Source: JBBKWJ01 sp037968895
Lineage (GTDB): Bacteria; Actinomycetota; Acidimicrobiia; Acidimicrobiales; SZUA-35
NCBI GenBank assembly: GCA_037968895.1
Contig: JBBKWJ010000003.1
Span: 1 to 32,387, forward strand
Length of the DNA stretch: 32,387 bases
Direction of reading: 5' to 3'
The stretch's first letter is position 1; the number at the start of each line of letters is the position of its first letter. Of this stretch, positions 15,023-23,298 are shown piece after piece. Made by a program: the position numbers and the translations under genes. The notes beneath the pieces are model-generated. The model was not told the origin of the DNA and searched no databases. It saw only the letters and a program-made list of their open reading frames with translations.

Positions 15023-15547
15023 ATGTCTGATCGCACGAATGCCTATGCCGATGCACTGCTGCTTGTCGCCAGTGTTGAAGGCGACATCGATGCCGTCAAA
15101 AAGCAGATGGCCGAAGTCGCTCGTGCTGTCGCCGGAAACGACGAACTGTCCAGCATGCTTGGCAACGCCAATCTGCCTGCTACTCAACGCAACGAGGTCA
15201 TCGACGAATTGCTCAACGGCAAGGTCCTTGATTCCGTTCGTGGACTCGTCGGCATGATTGTTGGAACCGGTCGCGGCGCTGAACTGAGCGCAATCGTCGA
15301 CGCATTCATCGAGCGCTCTTCGGCCTCGAAGGGTCGCAAAATCGCAACGGTCCGTTCGGCCGTCGCACTCACCGAAGACCAGCAGATGCGTCTTGCGGCA
15401 GCACTCGCAAAGACAGCCGGCACCGAGGTCGACCTCCAGGTCGTCATCGATCCGGCCGTCGTTGGTGGCGCAATAACAACCATCGGCGACACCGTGATCG
15501 ATGGATCACTTCGGACCCGCCTTAGCCAAATGCGCGAAGCCCTGTAG
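15023..15547 (+). CDS. atpH: ATP synthase F1 subunit delta
   Basis: Delta caps the catalytic head and binds the peripheral stalk. The protein is 174 residues and starts at the second of two adjacent ATG codons (15020 and 15023) with GGGAGA upstream. The N-terminal helical domain begins NAYADALLLVA, a variant of the usual YAxAL motif. The C-terminal domain ends in VVIDPAVVGGAITTIGDTVIDGSLRTRLSQM, a clear form of the delta/OSCP signature (IDxxLIGGxxxxxGDxxxDGSxxxxL). It is a free-standing subunit, unlike the mycobacterial b-delta fusion. The choice between the two ATGs is uncertain by one residue. Confidence 0.94.
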   Translation: MSDRTNAYADALLLVASVEGDIDAVKKQMAEVARAVAGNDELSSMLGNANLPATQRNEVIDELLNGKVLDSVRGLVGMIVGTGRGAELSAIVDAFIERSSASKGRKIATVRSAVALTEDQQMRLAAALAKTAGTEVDLQVVIDPAVVGGAITTIGDTVIDGSLRTRLSQMREAL

Positions 15548-15587
15548 CCACAGCGGCACTCCTAAGAGCACTGAAAGAGAGATCGTT

Positions 15588-17207
15588 ATGGCACTTACGT
15601 TTGATCCGGCAGAAATAACCGGAGCACTACAGAAGAACCTCGAGAGCTACAAGTCAGATGTCCAAAGCAAGACCGTCGGCTACATCGCCGAGGTCGGCGA
15701 CGGCATCGCACGTGTTTCCGGCCTGCCAGACGCAGCCGTAAACGAAATCCTTCGATTCGAAGACGGCACCGTCGGCCTTGCGCTGAACCTCGACGAAGAG
15801 TCGATCGGCGCCGTCGTGCTCGGTGATGTCGACGCCATCGAAGAGGGGCAAACCGTAGAGGCAACCGGCGAGATCCTCTCGGTTCCCGTTGGTGATGGCA
15901 TGCTCGGCCGAGTGGTCAACACGCTCGGTGAGCCCGTAGACGGCAAGGGCCCTCTGTCCAACGTCGAACTCCGTCGAGTCGAGATCCAGGCTCCCGGCAT
16001 CATTGGCCGCCAGCCAGTGCACGAACCAATGCAGACTGGCATCAAGGCGGTCGACTCCCTTATTCCGATCGGCCGTGGCCAGCGTGAGCTGATCATTGGT
16101 GACCGCAAGACGGGCAAGACCACGATTGCGATCGACACAATCCTTAACCAGAAGGGCCTCGGCGTTAAGTGCATCTACGTCGCCATCGGCCAGAAGGCCT
16201 CGACTGTCGCCCAGACCGTTAAGACCCTCGAAGAACACGGCGCACTCGAATACACCGTCGTCGTTCTCGCCGCTGCTTCCGACCCTGCGCCCTTCAAGTA
16301 CCTCGCTCCCTACTCCGGTTGCGCCATGGGACAGCACTGGATGGAAAACGGCGACCACGCCCTCGTCATCTACGACGATCTTTCGAAGCAGGCTGAGGCC
16401 TACCGCCAGGTGTCGCTGCTGCTGCGTCGTCCACCAGGCCGCGAAGCCTTCCCCGGCGACGTCTTCTACCTCCATAGCCGCTTGCTTGAGCGTGCCGCAA
16501 AGCTCTCCGATGCAAACGGCGCTGGTTCACTGACCGCTCTTCCCGTCATCGAGACCAAGGCTGGCGACGTCTCGGCGTACATCCCAACCAACGTGATCTC
16601 GATCACCGACGGCCAGATCTACCTCCAGGACGACCTTTTCAAGTCGGGCATTCGTCCCGCCGTCGACGTTGGTATCTCCGTTTCTCGTGTCGGTAGTGCT
16701 GCGCAGATCAAGGCCATGAAAACCGCAGTCGGCACACTGAAGTCCGACCTCCAGCAGTTCCGTGAGCTCGCCGCATTCGCCGCATTCGGTTCTGACCTCG
16801 ATGCCGTGTCGCAGCAATCTCTCGACCGTGGCTATCGCCTTACCGAGCTTCTCAAGCAGGGCATTAACGTGCCTGTGCCGGTTGAGCGGCAGGCCGTCGT
16901 TCTCTACGCCGGCACTCGCGGCTTCCTCGACGAGGTTGAAGTTGCCGATGTTGCTCGCTACGAAGCTGGCCTACTTGAGTGGTTCGACACCCGCCATTCT
17001 GACGTGCTTAGCGGCATCGTCGAGACCGGCAAGTTCGGCGACGAAGAAGCACTCCAGGCCGCCATTGCTGCATTCACCGACCAGTTCCAAGGCTCTGATG
17101 CAAGTGTCACAGCCCCCGACGCTGAGGCGCAGGGCGATGCATCAACCAAGATGGTTGACGCAAAGAACACATTGCCCGAAGCAGACACTTCACGAAGCGG
17201 GGCCTGA
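15588..17207 (+). CDS. atpA: ATP synthase F1 subunit alpha
   Basis: Non-catalytic nucleotide-binding subunit of the F1 head. It has 539 residues from the ATG at 15588 (GAAAGAGAG upstream). The N-terminal barrel includes VGYIAEVGDGIARVSGLPDA. Walker A is GDRKTGKT (171-178). The signature region includes PGREAFPGDVFYLHSRLLERAAK. The DELSEED-like C-terminal domain follows. After the normal end near residue 500 (FTDQF) there is a tail of about 39 residues rich in Ala, Asp, Ser and Thr. Mycobacterial alpha has a C-terminal extension known to limit ATP hydrolysis; this tail is in the same place but differs in sequence. An in-frame start at 15501 overlapping atpH is rejected. Confidence 0.97.
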   Translation: MALTFDPAEITGALQKNLESYKSDVQSKTVGYIAEVGDGIARVSGLPDAAVNEILRFEDGTVGLALNLDEESIGAVVLGDVDAIEEGQTVEATGEILSVPVGDGMLGRVVNTLGEPVDGKGPLSNVELRRVEIQAPGIIGRQPVHEPMQTGIKAVDSLIPIGRGQRELIIGDRKTGKTTIAIDTILNQKGLGVKCIYVAIGQKASTVAQTVKTLEEHGALEYTVVVLAAASDPAPFKYLAPYSGCAMGQHWMENGDHALVIYDDLSKQAEAYRQVSLLLRRPPGREAFPGDVFYLHSRLLERAAKLSDANGAGSLTALPVIETKAGDVSAYIPTNVISITDGQIYLQDDLFKSGIRPAVDVGISVSRVGSAAQIKAMKTAVGTLKSDLQQFRELAAFAAFGSDLDAVSQQSLDRGYRLTELLKQGINVPVPVERQAVVLYAGTRGFLDEVEVADVARYEAGLLEWFDTRHSDVLSGIVETGKFGDEEALQAAIAAFTDQFQGSDASVTAPDAEAQGDASTKMVDAKNTLPEADTSRSGA

Positions 17208-17212
17208 GCACT

Positions 17213-18199
17213 ATGCCAGGTGGAGCCGAACGTATTCTTCGCCGCCGTATCGGCAGCGTGAAGAACACGAAGAAGATCACTCGAGCAATGGAGCTGATCG
17301 CAGCGACCCGCGTCGCTCGTGCTCAGCAACGCGCTCGGGCAGCTCGGCCCTATAGCGAACAGCTCACCGGTGTTATCGAGAACCTCGCCGCTTCGGGAGC
17401 TGACGCCGATCATCCACTGCTTCGGCAGGTTGAGAAGGTCGAGCGGGTTGCGTTCGTCGTGTGCGCCGGAGACCGCGGTCTCGCTGGTGCGTACAACTCA
17501 TCGGTGATTCGATCTGCCGAGCGAGAGATCCAGGCACTACGGGCTGACGGTGGCGACTATAAAATCATCGCTGTCGGAAAAAAGGTCAACGACTATTTCC
17601 GCTTCCGCGGCTACGAGATCGACACCTTCGTCTCAGGGTTCACCGACAACCCGACCTACCAGGATGCTCGCGATATCGCCCGCCGCGTTCGCGAACTGTT
17701 CGACGGCAACGAGGTTGATCAGGTCGAGCTCGTCTATACCGAGTTTGTCAGCATCGGAACCCAGAATGCTGTCGTCCGACGTTTCCTCCCGCTTGAGCCG
17801 CCCAAGGTCGTTGCGGCCGTAGGTGGCGGCGACGCCGCCGCTCTCGCCGGTTTCAGCTTCGAGCCATCTGCTGAAGGCGTACTGGTCGACCTGCTCCCTC
17901 GCTACGTCGAGGCTCGGCTCTTTACTGCTCTTCTCGATGCCGCCGCGTCTGAACATGCCAGTCGCCAGCGGGCGATGAAGGCGGCAACTGAAAACGCCGA
18001 AGAGCTCATCGTGAAGCTGGCCCGTGAGATGAACCGAGCTCGCCAGGAATCCATTACCACTGAGATCATGGAGATCGTCAGTGGCGCCGAGGCACTTGGT
18101 GCCGACGCCTCCGCAGACGACGATTATCTACTCGATCATCTGCTCCCTGCCCACTTGTTTCCCGAACACCTCGACCGACCGAACGCCCACCGGGCCTAA
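17213..18199 (+). CDS. atpG: ATP synthase F1 subunit gamma, with C-terminal extension
   Basis: Central rotor shaft. The N-terminal helix is RRRIGSVKNTKKITRAMELIAATRV. The Rossmann-like part includes VCAGDRGLAGAYNSS (in place of the common SDRGLCGxxN). The C-terminal helix is SRQRAMKAATENAEELI...ITTEIMEIVSGAEAL. The protein has 328 residues; most gamma subunits end soon after the SGAxA motif, so about 33 residues are extra (296-328), acidic then rich in Leu, His and Pro. The 14-residue loop found in mycobacterial gamma between RELF and QVELVYTEF is absent. The gene starts six bases after the atpA stop. Confidence 0.95.
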   Translation: MPGGAERILRRRIGSVKNTKKITRAMELIAATRVARAQQRARAARPYSEQLTGVIENLAASGADADHPLLRQVEKVERVAFVVCAGDRGLAGAYNSSVIRSAEREIQALRADGGDYKIIAVGKKVNDYFRFRGYEIDTFVSGFTDNPTYQDARDIARRVRELFDGNEVDQVELVYTEFVSIGTQNAVVRRFLPLEPPKVVAAVGGGDAAALAGFSFEPSAEGVLVDLLPRYVEARLFTALLDAAASEHASRQRAMKAATENAEELIVKLAREMNRARQESITTEIMEIVSGAEALGADASADDDYLLDHLLPAHLFPEHLDRPNAHRA

Positions 18200-18256
18200 C
18201 TCGCCCAGGGTGGAGCTTTTACAGCGATCGCCTGAGCCACACCAGGAGTATCAAAC

Positions 18257-19714
18257 ATGACTGCAACCGAACCGCAGCTCAAGGAAGGCCGCATCGTCGG
18301 CATCGCCGGCCCAGTGGTCGACATCCAGTTCCCGCCAAACTCACTGCCGCCTATTAACAGCGGTGTCGAGTTTGATGTGACCGTTGATGGCGAAACTACG
18401 GTCGTTATGGCCGAGGTCGCGCAGCACCTCGGCGATGGCCGCATCCGCGTGGTCGCACTCAAACCGACCGACGGTCTCCGGCGTGGTCAGCCCGTTCGAA
18501 ACCTCGGACACGGCATTCAGGTCCCCGTCGGCGACGTGACACTCGGTCACATCTGGAACGTCATCGGCGAGCCACTCGACGTTGACCCTTCCGAGGTTGA
18601 AATCACCGAGCGTTGGTCGATTCACCGTCCCCCTCCTGCTTTTGACACGCTTGCTCCTACCAAAGAGGTTCTCGAGACCGGTATCAAGGTCATCGACCTT
18701 CTTACCCCGTACCTCCAGGGCGGCAAGATTGGCCTCTTCGGCGGTGCCGGTGTGGGCAAGACTGTTCTTATCACCGAGATGATCACCCGTGTGGCCACCA
18801 ACCACGGTGGTGTGTCCGTGTTCGCCGGTGTAGGCGAGCGCACCCGTGAAGGAACCGATCTCTTCATCGAGATGGGCGAAACCATGATGGGTGACGGCGT
18901 CTCCTCAGTGCTTTCGAAGGCCGCACTCACCTTTGGCCAGATGGATGAGCCGCCTGGAGTTCGTCTCCGTGTTGCGCTTTCAGCGCTCACCATGGCGGAG
19001 TACTTCCGTGACGTGCAGGGCCAAGACGTGCTCCTCTTCGTCGACAACATCTTCCGCTTCGTGCAGGCCGGCTCCGAGGTATCAACACTTCTCGGTCGTA
19101 TGCCTTCCGCCGTTGGCTACCAGCCAACACTTGCCGACGAGATGGGCACGCTCCAGGAGCGGATCACCTCAACCGGTGGCCACTCGATTACGTCTATGCT
19201 GGCCGTGTATGTGCCTGCCGATGACTACACCGACCCGGCCCCATTCACCACCTTTACCCACCTCGACGCCACCACCGAACTCAGCCGTGATATTGCGGCC
19301 CTCGGCATCTATCCCGCCGTCGATCCGCTCACCTCAACCTCGAGCATCCTTGCTCCTGAGGTCGTCGGTGACCGTCACTACCGAGTAGCCAACCAGGTCC
19401 AGCAGATTCTGCAGCGCTACAAGGAACTTCAGGACATCATCGCCATTCTTGGTCTTGATGAGCTTTCCGAAGAAGACCGTCTCGTCGTTAACCGTGCACG
19501 TCGGGTGCAGCGCTTCTTGTCACAGCCAATGTTCGTGGCCAAGAACTTCACCGGCCTCGACGGCATCTTCACCCCGGTCGACGAGACCATCGACAGTTTC
19601 GAAATGCTCGTTACCGGCGAACTCGACGATCTTCCCGAGCAGGCCTTCCTCAACGTTGGTGGCGCCGAATCGGCCAAAGAGAAGGCTATTCAGCTCCGCA
19701 AGGATGCTTCGTAA
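18257..19714 (+). CDS. atpD: ATP synthase F1 subunit beta
   Basis: Catalytic subunit that makes ATP. It has 485 residues, starting at an ATG with CAGGAG upstream. The N-terminal barrel begins GRIVGIAGPVVDIQFP. Walker A is GGAGVGKT (162-169). GERTREGTDL holds the catalytic Glu region. Walker B is DVLLFVDNIFRF. PSAVGYQPTLADEMG is the standard signature for alpha/beta subunits. The DELSEED motif is present as DELSEED in GLDELSEEDRL, intact. TAATG overlap couples it to atpC. A 57-base spacer separates it from atpG. Confidence 0.98.
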   Translation: MTATEPQLKEGRIVGIAGPVVDIQFPPNSLPPINSGVEFDVTVDGETTVVMAEVAQHLGDGRIRVVALKPTDGLRRGQPVRNLGHGIQVPVGDVTLGHIWNVIGEPLDVDPSEVEITERWSIHRPPPAFDTLAPTKEVLETGIKVIDLLTPYLQGGKIGLFGGAGVGKTVLITEMITRVATNHGGVSVFAGVGERTREGTDLFIEMGETMMGDGVSSVLSKAALTFGQMDEPPGVRLRVALSALTMAEYFRDVQGQDVLLFVDNIFRFVQAGSEVSTLLGRMPSAVGYQPTLADEMGTLQERITSTGGHSITSMLAVYVPADDYTDPAPFTTFTHLDATTELSRDIAALGIYPAVDPLTSTSSILAPEVVGDRHYRVANQVQQILQRYKELQDIIAILGLDELSEEDRLVVNRARRVQRFLSQPMFVAKNFTGLDGIFTPVDETIDSFEMLVTGELDDLPEQAFLNVGGAESAKEKAIQLRKDAS

Positions 19715-20121
19715 TGTCATTCCAGGTCGAGTTCGTTTCGCCGGAGGACATTCTGTACTCCGGCGTAGGCACCATGGTGGTGGCTCGAACCCGTGGCGGA
19801 GGCGACATTGCCTTCATGACTGGTCATGAGCCTTTCATCGGCAGCCTGCTGCCGTGCGAGGTGCGAGTCACCGAAGAGTCTGACGCCGTTCGACGTTTCG
19901 TTGTTCGTGGCGGCTTCGTCTCGGTGACGCCAGCAGGGGTCACCGTGCTGTCTGACGAAGCGCTTGCTGTCGAAGACATCGACGTCGCAGTGGTTACCGC
20001 CACCCGCGATGCCGCTCAGGCGAAACTCGCTGCTGATGCGGAAGACATGTTCGCCGCAGACGACGTCGTCTGGTCTGAACTGCAATTGACCTCGGCCTCA
20101 GGTACCTCGGCCGCTCACTGA
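19714..20121 (+). CDS. atpC: ATP synthase F1 subunit epsilon
   Basis: Rotor-foot subunit that connects gamma to the c ring and can inhibit ATP hydrolysis. It has 135 residues. The N-terminal beta sandwich includes VEFVSPEDILYSGVGTMVVARTRGGGDIAFMTGHEPFIGSLLPCEVRV. VVRGGFVSVTPAGVTVLSDEA continues the sandwich. The C-terminal helical part is short and Ala-rich (TRDAAQAKLAADAEDMF), probably one full helix plus a fragment. Its ATG overlaps the atpD stop. The operon ends here, with a hairpin 45 bases downstream. Confidence 0.93.
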   Translation: MSFQVEFVSPEDILYSGVGTMVVARTRGGGDIAFMTGHEPFIGSLLPCEVRVTEESDAVRRFVVRGGFVSVTPAGVTVLSDEALAVEDIDVAVVTATRDAAQAKLAADAEDMFAADDVVWSELQLTSASGTSAAH

Positions 20122-20165
20122 AGCGGTTGAACATGAGCGCGAGTTAAGAACGTAGACATTTCGCA

Positions 20166-20198
20166 GAAACCCGTTGGCGACATTCGCTAGCGGGTTTC
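20166..20198 (+). terminator. ATP synthase operon terminator
   Basis: GAAACCCG (20166-20173) pairs with CGGGTTTC (20191-20198). Inside, GCGA (20177-20180) pairs with TCGC (20184-20187) across the loop CAT. The stem lies 44 bases after the atpC stop and runs into TTTC on the 3' side. This is a convincing factor-independent terminator shape with a short T-run. It closes the operon before the glpX promoter region. Confidence 0.75.
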
Positions 20199-20242
20199 TC
20201 GCGTCACGACTAGTTCGAATGGCCTATTCGAGCTCTGCCCAC

Positions 20243-20273
20243 GTAGGTCATCAGGTTCTTGTGGGTCATCGGT
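20243..20273 (+). repeat. Imperfect direct repeat upstream of glpX
   Basis: GTAGGTCATCAGG (20243-20255) and GTGGGTCATCGGT (20261-20273) share 10 of 13 bases at an 18-base period. They sit about 40-70 bases before the glpX ATG, where an operator could lie. No clear promoter hexamers accompany them. Confidence 0.3.
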
Positions 20274-20312
20274 CCTTTCCGAACGGCCTTAGGTTCACTA
20301 GGTTGAGAGCCT

Positions 20313-21305
20313 ATGACCAGCGAACGTCTCCTTCCCGAACGAAATCTCGCGCTCGAGTTAGTGCGAACCACAGAGGCGGCGGCCATTGCTGCGGCTCGTT
20401 GGGTAGGCAGAGGCGACAAGATCGGTTCCGACCAGGCAGCCGTCGATGCAATGCGCCAGGTCCTCGATGGTGTCCAGATGGACGGCATCGTAGTCATCGG
20501 TGAGGGCGAGAAGGACGAAGCCCCAATGTTGTTCAACGGTGAGCGGATCGGCAACGGCGAACCGCCACTGACCGACATCGCCGTTGACCCGATTGACGGC
20601 ACGACCCTCACTGCGCTCGGCCGTGGCGGCGCCATCGCTGTGATTGCTGTCTCGGAGCGCGGCACGATGTTCAACCCTGGGTCGATGGTTTATATGGAGA
20701 AGATCGCAGTGGGGCCCGAGGGTGCCGGCATTTGCGATATTCGGCTTCCGGTCGGTCGCAATCTGACCGCTCTCGCAAAGGCGAAGGGCAAGTCGGTCAG
20801 CGACCTGACGTGTATGGTCCTCGATCGTCCACGCCACTCAACCCTCGTGCAAGAGATCAGAGATGCGGGTGCCCGTATTCTCTCGATTCCAGACGGCGAC
20901 GTCGCTGGCGCCATAGCGACGTGCTGGCCTGAGTCTGGTGTCGACATCCTGTTTGGCATTGGCGGAACCCCTGAGGGTGTTATTGCGGCCTGTGCGTTAA
21001 AGGCAATGGGCGGCGACCTCCAGGGCCGCCTATGGGCACGCAACGACGACGACCGTGCTCTGGCCGAAGCGGAAGGGTACGACCTCGACCGCATTCTGGG
21101 ACTCGACGACCTCGTCACCACCGACAATTGCTTCTTTGCCGCGACGGGGATCACTACGGGCGACCTGCTCAAGGGGGTGGCCTACCAGAAGGGTGCGCTC
21201 ACCACCGAGTCGTTGGTTATGCGGGGCACAACCGGCACCGTTCGCCTCATCGAGGCACGTCACAGCCTGGCCAAGCTCCAGAATATGGTTGCACCCGACT
21301 TCTAA
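20313..21305 (+). CDS. glpX: Fructose-1,6-bisphosphatase, class II
   Basis: Gluconeogenic phosphatase that removes the 1-phosphate from fructose 1,6-bisphosphate. It has 330 residues. The GlpX signature is clear: GEGEKDEAPMLFNGERIGNG (63-82) carries the acidic metal ligands, and IAVDPIDGTTLTALGRGGA (88-106) the Asp-Pro-Ile-Asp-Gly-Thr motif. GIGGTPEGVIAACALKAMGG is the substrate-binding block. Mycobacteria and other actinobacteria rely on this class as their only FBPase. The gene is alone on its strand after the atp terminator and converges on the LD-carboxypeptidase gene. Confidence 0.96.
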   Translation: MTSERLLPERNLALELVRTTEAAAIAAARWVGRGDKIGSDQAAVDAMRQVLDGVQMDGIVVIGEGEKDEAPMLFNGERIGNGEPPLTDIAVDPIDGTTLTALGRGGAIAVIAVSERGTMFNPGSMVYMEKIAVGPEGAGICDIRLPVGRNLTALAKAKGKSVSDLTCMVLDRPRHSTLVQEIRDAGARILSIPDGDVAGAIATCWPESGVDILFGIGGTPEGVIAACALKAMGGDLQGRLWARNDDDRALAEAEGYDLDRILGLDDLVTTDNCFFAATGITTGDLLKGVAYQKGALTTESLVMRGTTGTVRLIEARHSLAKLQNMVAPDF

Positions 21306-21442
21306 AACGAACACTAGCTCGACGAAGTCGAGCCGGTGTCAGACACCCAAGTGTTCGCGAACGGTTCAGCGGAGCGTTTCCGAGCCCCAGGGCGAGGAAA
21401 GGCGGGAAGTGCGGCGGCCGTCAGGCCGACGAACGACGCGCA
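21306..21442. terminator. Convergent gap with stacked palindromes
   Basis: This 137-base gap separates the ends of glpX (plus) and the LD-carboxypeptidase gene (minus). GCTCGAC (21317-21323), loop GAA, GTCGAGC (21327-21333) forms a strong hairpin that can extend through ACAC (21311-21314) and GTGT (21336-21339) across a 2x2 internal loop. GGTGTC-A-GACACC (21335-21347) and GTTCGCGAAC (21353-21362) are further palindromes. CGGCC...GGCCG (21415-21428) lies nearest the minus-strand gene end. None has a T-run. A bidirectional stop region is the simplest reading. Confidence 0.5.
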
Positions 21443-22378
21443 TTATTGGACGGCAGCGCCGACCCTGAGCGTTCCAGCGTCTGCATCGAGGTGTGCGATG
21501 GTGCCGATCGGCACGGCCAGCGGATTATCGCCGTGCCCGAGCGGCAGCCCGCCGAGGATAGGCACACCGAACTGGCTGAGTCGGTCGCGTAGAACGTCGA
21601 TGTCTGTCCACTCGCCCTGCGTTCGTTCATCGCCACCACAACGGGTGTACTGACCGACCGCAACACCAACGATGCCGGCGAGAGCGCCGCTGTTCGCCAG
21701 CATCGTGAGCTGACGATCGATGTGTCCAAGGAACAGGTCGACTGCCTCGATGAGCCAGATTGCACCCTCCATATTGGGTAGAGCCCAACCATTTCCAATC
21801 GCAAACAGGTCTTGGTTTCCTCCGATGAGCGGCCCGGTGGCCCGGCCACTCGTCGTCAACACCGCGGTGTGCACGGCCAGATTCGATTCGATCATGACAT
21901 CATCCGTGGTCATGACACACCGAGCGAAAGAGTCGGCGGACGTCTCGCCAAACGTTTCCGCATCCCACGCCGCCCCGTGGACTCCGGCAACGCTGCACTC
22001 CTTGAGAAGAATCATGTGAAGTATTGTGATCTCGCTGAAGCCGACGACGAGCTTCGGCCGGCGCCGCATGGCGGCAAAGTCGAGCTTGTCGGCGATCCGG
22101 TAGGCACCCTTGCCGCCTCGCGTTGCGATGATTGCCTTGACCCCAACGTCACGGATCGCACGGTTGAAGTCGCTCAGGCGGTTGTTGTCTGTGCCAGCGA
22201 GGTAGCCCTCTTCATCGAGTACATGGTCTGCAACCTCTGGCTTGAGGCCGAGACCTTCGAGCGTCGTGACTGTTCGATCGATACTTTCAGCCGTTGGAGT
22301 GCTTGCCGGCGACACGAGCCGCACGCGATCGTCGGGCTGCAGTTTCGGAGGCCGAACGACGGCCGCTCGTCGCGACAC
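21443..22378 (-). CDS. LD-carboxypeptidase (peptidase family S66)
   Basis: Family S66 enzymes cut the bond between the L- and D-amino acids in peptidoglycan tetrapeptides during wall recycling, or process related amides (MccF-like). The protein has 311 residues. It opens with LQPDDRVRLVSPAS, typical of the family. The nucleophile is Ser115 in VVGFSEITILH. The candidate catalytic Glu is Glu211 (IWLIEAVD) and His is His282 (LPLGHGDNPLAVPIG). ATRGGKGAYRI (85-95) is the conserved loop. No signal peptide is visible, so it is cytoplasmic. The GTG start is three bases after the ppk2 stop on the same strand. The substrate could be a wall peptide or a microcin-like compound. Confidence 0.9.
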   Translation of the reverse strand: MSRRAAVVRPPKLQPDDRVRLVSPASTPTAESIDRTVTTLEGLGLKPEVADHVLDEEGYLAGTDNNRLSDFNRAIRDVGVKAIIATRGGKGAYRIADKLDFAAMRRRPKLVVGFSEITILHMILLKECSVAGVHGAAWDAETFGETSADSFARCVMTTDDVMIESNLAVHTAVLTTSGRATGPLIGGNQDLFAIGNGWALPNMEGAIWLIEAVDLFLGHIDRQLTMLANSGALAGIVGVAVGQYTRCGGDERTQGEWTDIDVLRDRLSQFGVPILGGLPLGHGDNPLAVPIGTIAHLDADAGTLRVGAAVQ

Positions 22379-22381
22379 GGC

Positions 22382-23281
22382 CTAGACGTCGTCGATGGTG
22401 ATCTTGTCGAGCCCATCGGCTGGCGGAGGAAACTCCATCTTGAGATCCTCAAGAACCTCGATCAAGATCTCAGAGATCGCAAGATTGCGATACCACTTAC
22501 GGTCAGCGGGAATGACGTACCACGGCGCGTCTTTGGTCGACGTTGCCTCAATCGCGTCTTCAAACGCCTTCTGGTAGTCGTGCCAATGTCGACGAGCGTC
22601 GAGGTCGGCTGGATCGAACTTCCAGTTCTTGTCTGGTTCGTCGAGTCTCGCTTGGAGGCGTTCTTTCTGCTCCTCTGGCGAGATGTGCAGGAAGATCTTG
22701 ACGATCGTTGTGCCTTCGTCGGCCAGCATCTGTTCGAAATTTCGAATGTGATCGAACCGTTGTTTGGCCCGATCGTCGTCGATGATGCCGAGCACACGAA
22801 CAACGAGCACGTCTTCGTAGTGGCTTCGGTTGAAGATCACGAGTTGGCCCTTGGCTGGCGTGTGCTTATGAATACGCCATAGATAGTCGTGGGCGAGCTC
22901 TTTCGACGACGGCTTCTTGAACGAGGCCACCTTGACGCCAGCCGGGTTAACGCCGTCGAATACGTGGCGGATGGTGCCATCCTTGCCGGCGGCGTCCATT
23001 GCCTGGAGGACGACGAGAACCTTGTGCTTGCCCTCTGCGTAGAGGAGCTCCTGTAGCTCCTCTAACTTGGCGTTCAGCTCGGCCGTGTAGGCCTGGCCAC
23101 CTTCTTTGTCGCCGGAGTCCCACCCAGGCGTGTCACGCGTGTCGATCTGGTCGAGCTTGACCTTGTTGTTTGGTCGGACGCGGAGATCATTGGTGGGGAA
23201 TGCCATCGTGCCATTGTGCCAGAAGCGGCGGCTTGGGCTGATGTCGAGCTGGAAGCTACGACTGGGCGATCGAGACGTCAT
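22382..23281 (-). CDS. ppk2: Polyphosphate kinase 2 family protein
   Basis: PPK2 enzymes transfer phosphate between polyphosphate and nucleotides. I chose the ATG at 23281 (299 residues) because GAGGA sits seven bases upstream; starts at 23395 or 23206 are possible but lack this. Walker A is AMDAAGKD (94-101). Walker B is FNRSHYEDVLVVRV (~150-163). Between them is GVNPAGVKVASFKKPSSKE, a good match to class III and AMP-type enzymes (M. ruber-like, from memory). EEQKERLQARLDEPDKNWKF is the lid region. The start codon is 17 bases from the GTG of the divergent J-domain gene, so promoters must overlap coding sequence. It shares an apparent operon with the LD-carboxypeptidase. Confidence 0.93.
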   Translation of the reverse strand: MTSRSPSRSFQLDISPSRRFWHNGTMAFPTNDLRVRPNNKVKLDQIDTRDTPGWDSGDKEGGQAYTAELNAKLEELQELLYAEGKHKVLVVLQAMDAAGKDGTIRHVFDGVNPAGVKVASFKKPSSKELAHDYLWRIHKHTPAKGQLVIFNRSHYEDVLVVRVLGIIDDDRAKQRFDHIRNFEQMLADEGTTIVKIFLHISPEEQKERLQARLDEPDKNWKFDPADLDARRHWHDYQKAFEDAIEATSTKDAPWYVIPADRKWYRNLAISEILIEVLEDLKMEFPPPADGLDKITIDDV

Positions 23282-23298
23282 GAGATATCCTCGGCAAA

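Noticed and set aside
14459..15547. b-delta fusion as in mycobacteria
   Set aside because: A stop, a Shine-Dalgarno and a separate ATG lie between b' and delta, and each has its own complete domain pattern.
15654..16475. A 273-codon minus-strand open frame opposite atpA
   Set aside because: atpA is unmistakable on the other strand and the antisense translation lacks any domain.
21812..22882. A 356-codon open frame on the plus strand across the LD-carboxypeptidase and ppk2 genes
   Set aside because: It is antisense to two genes with clear catalytic motifs, spans their junction, and its translation shows no family features; long antisense frames are common at high GC.
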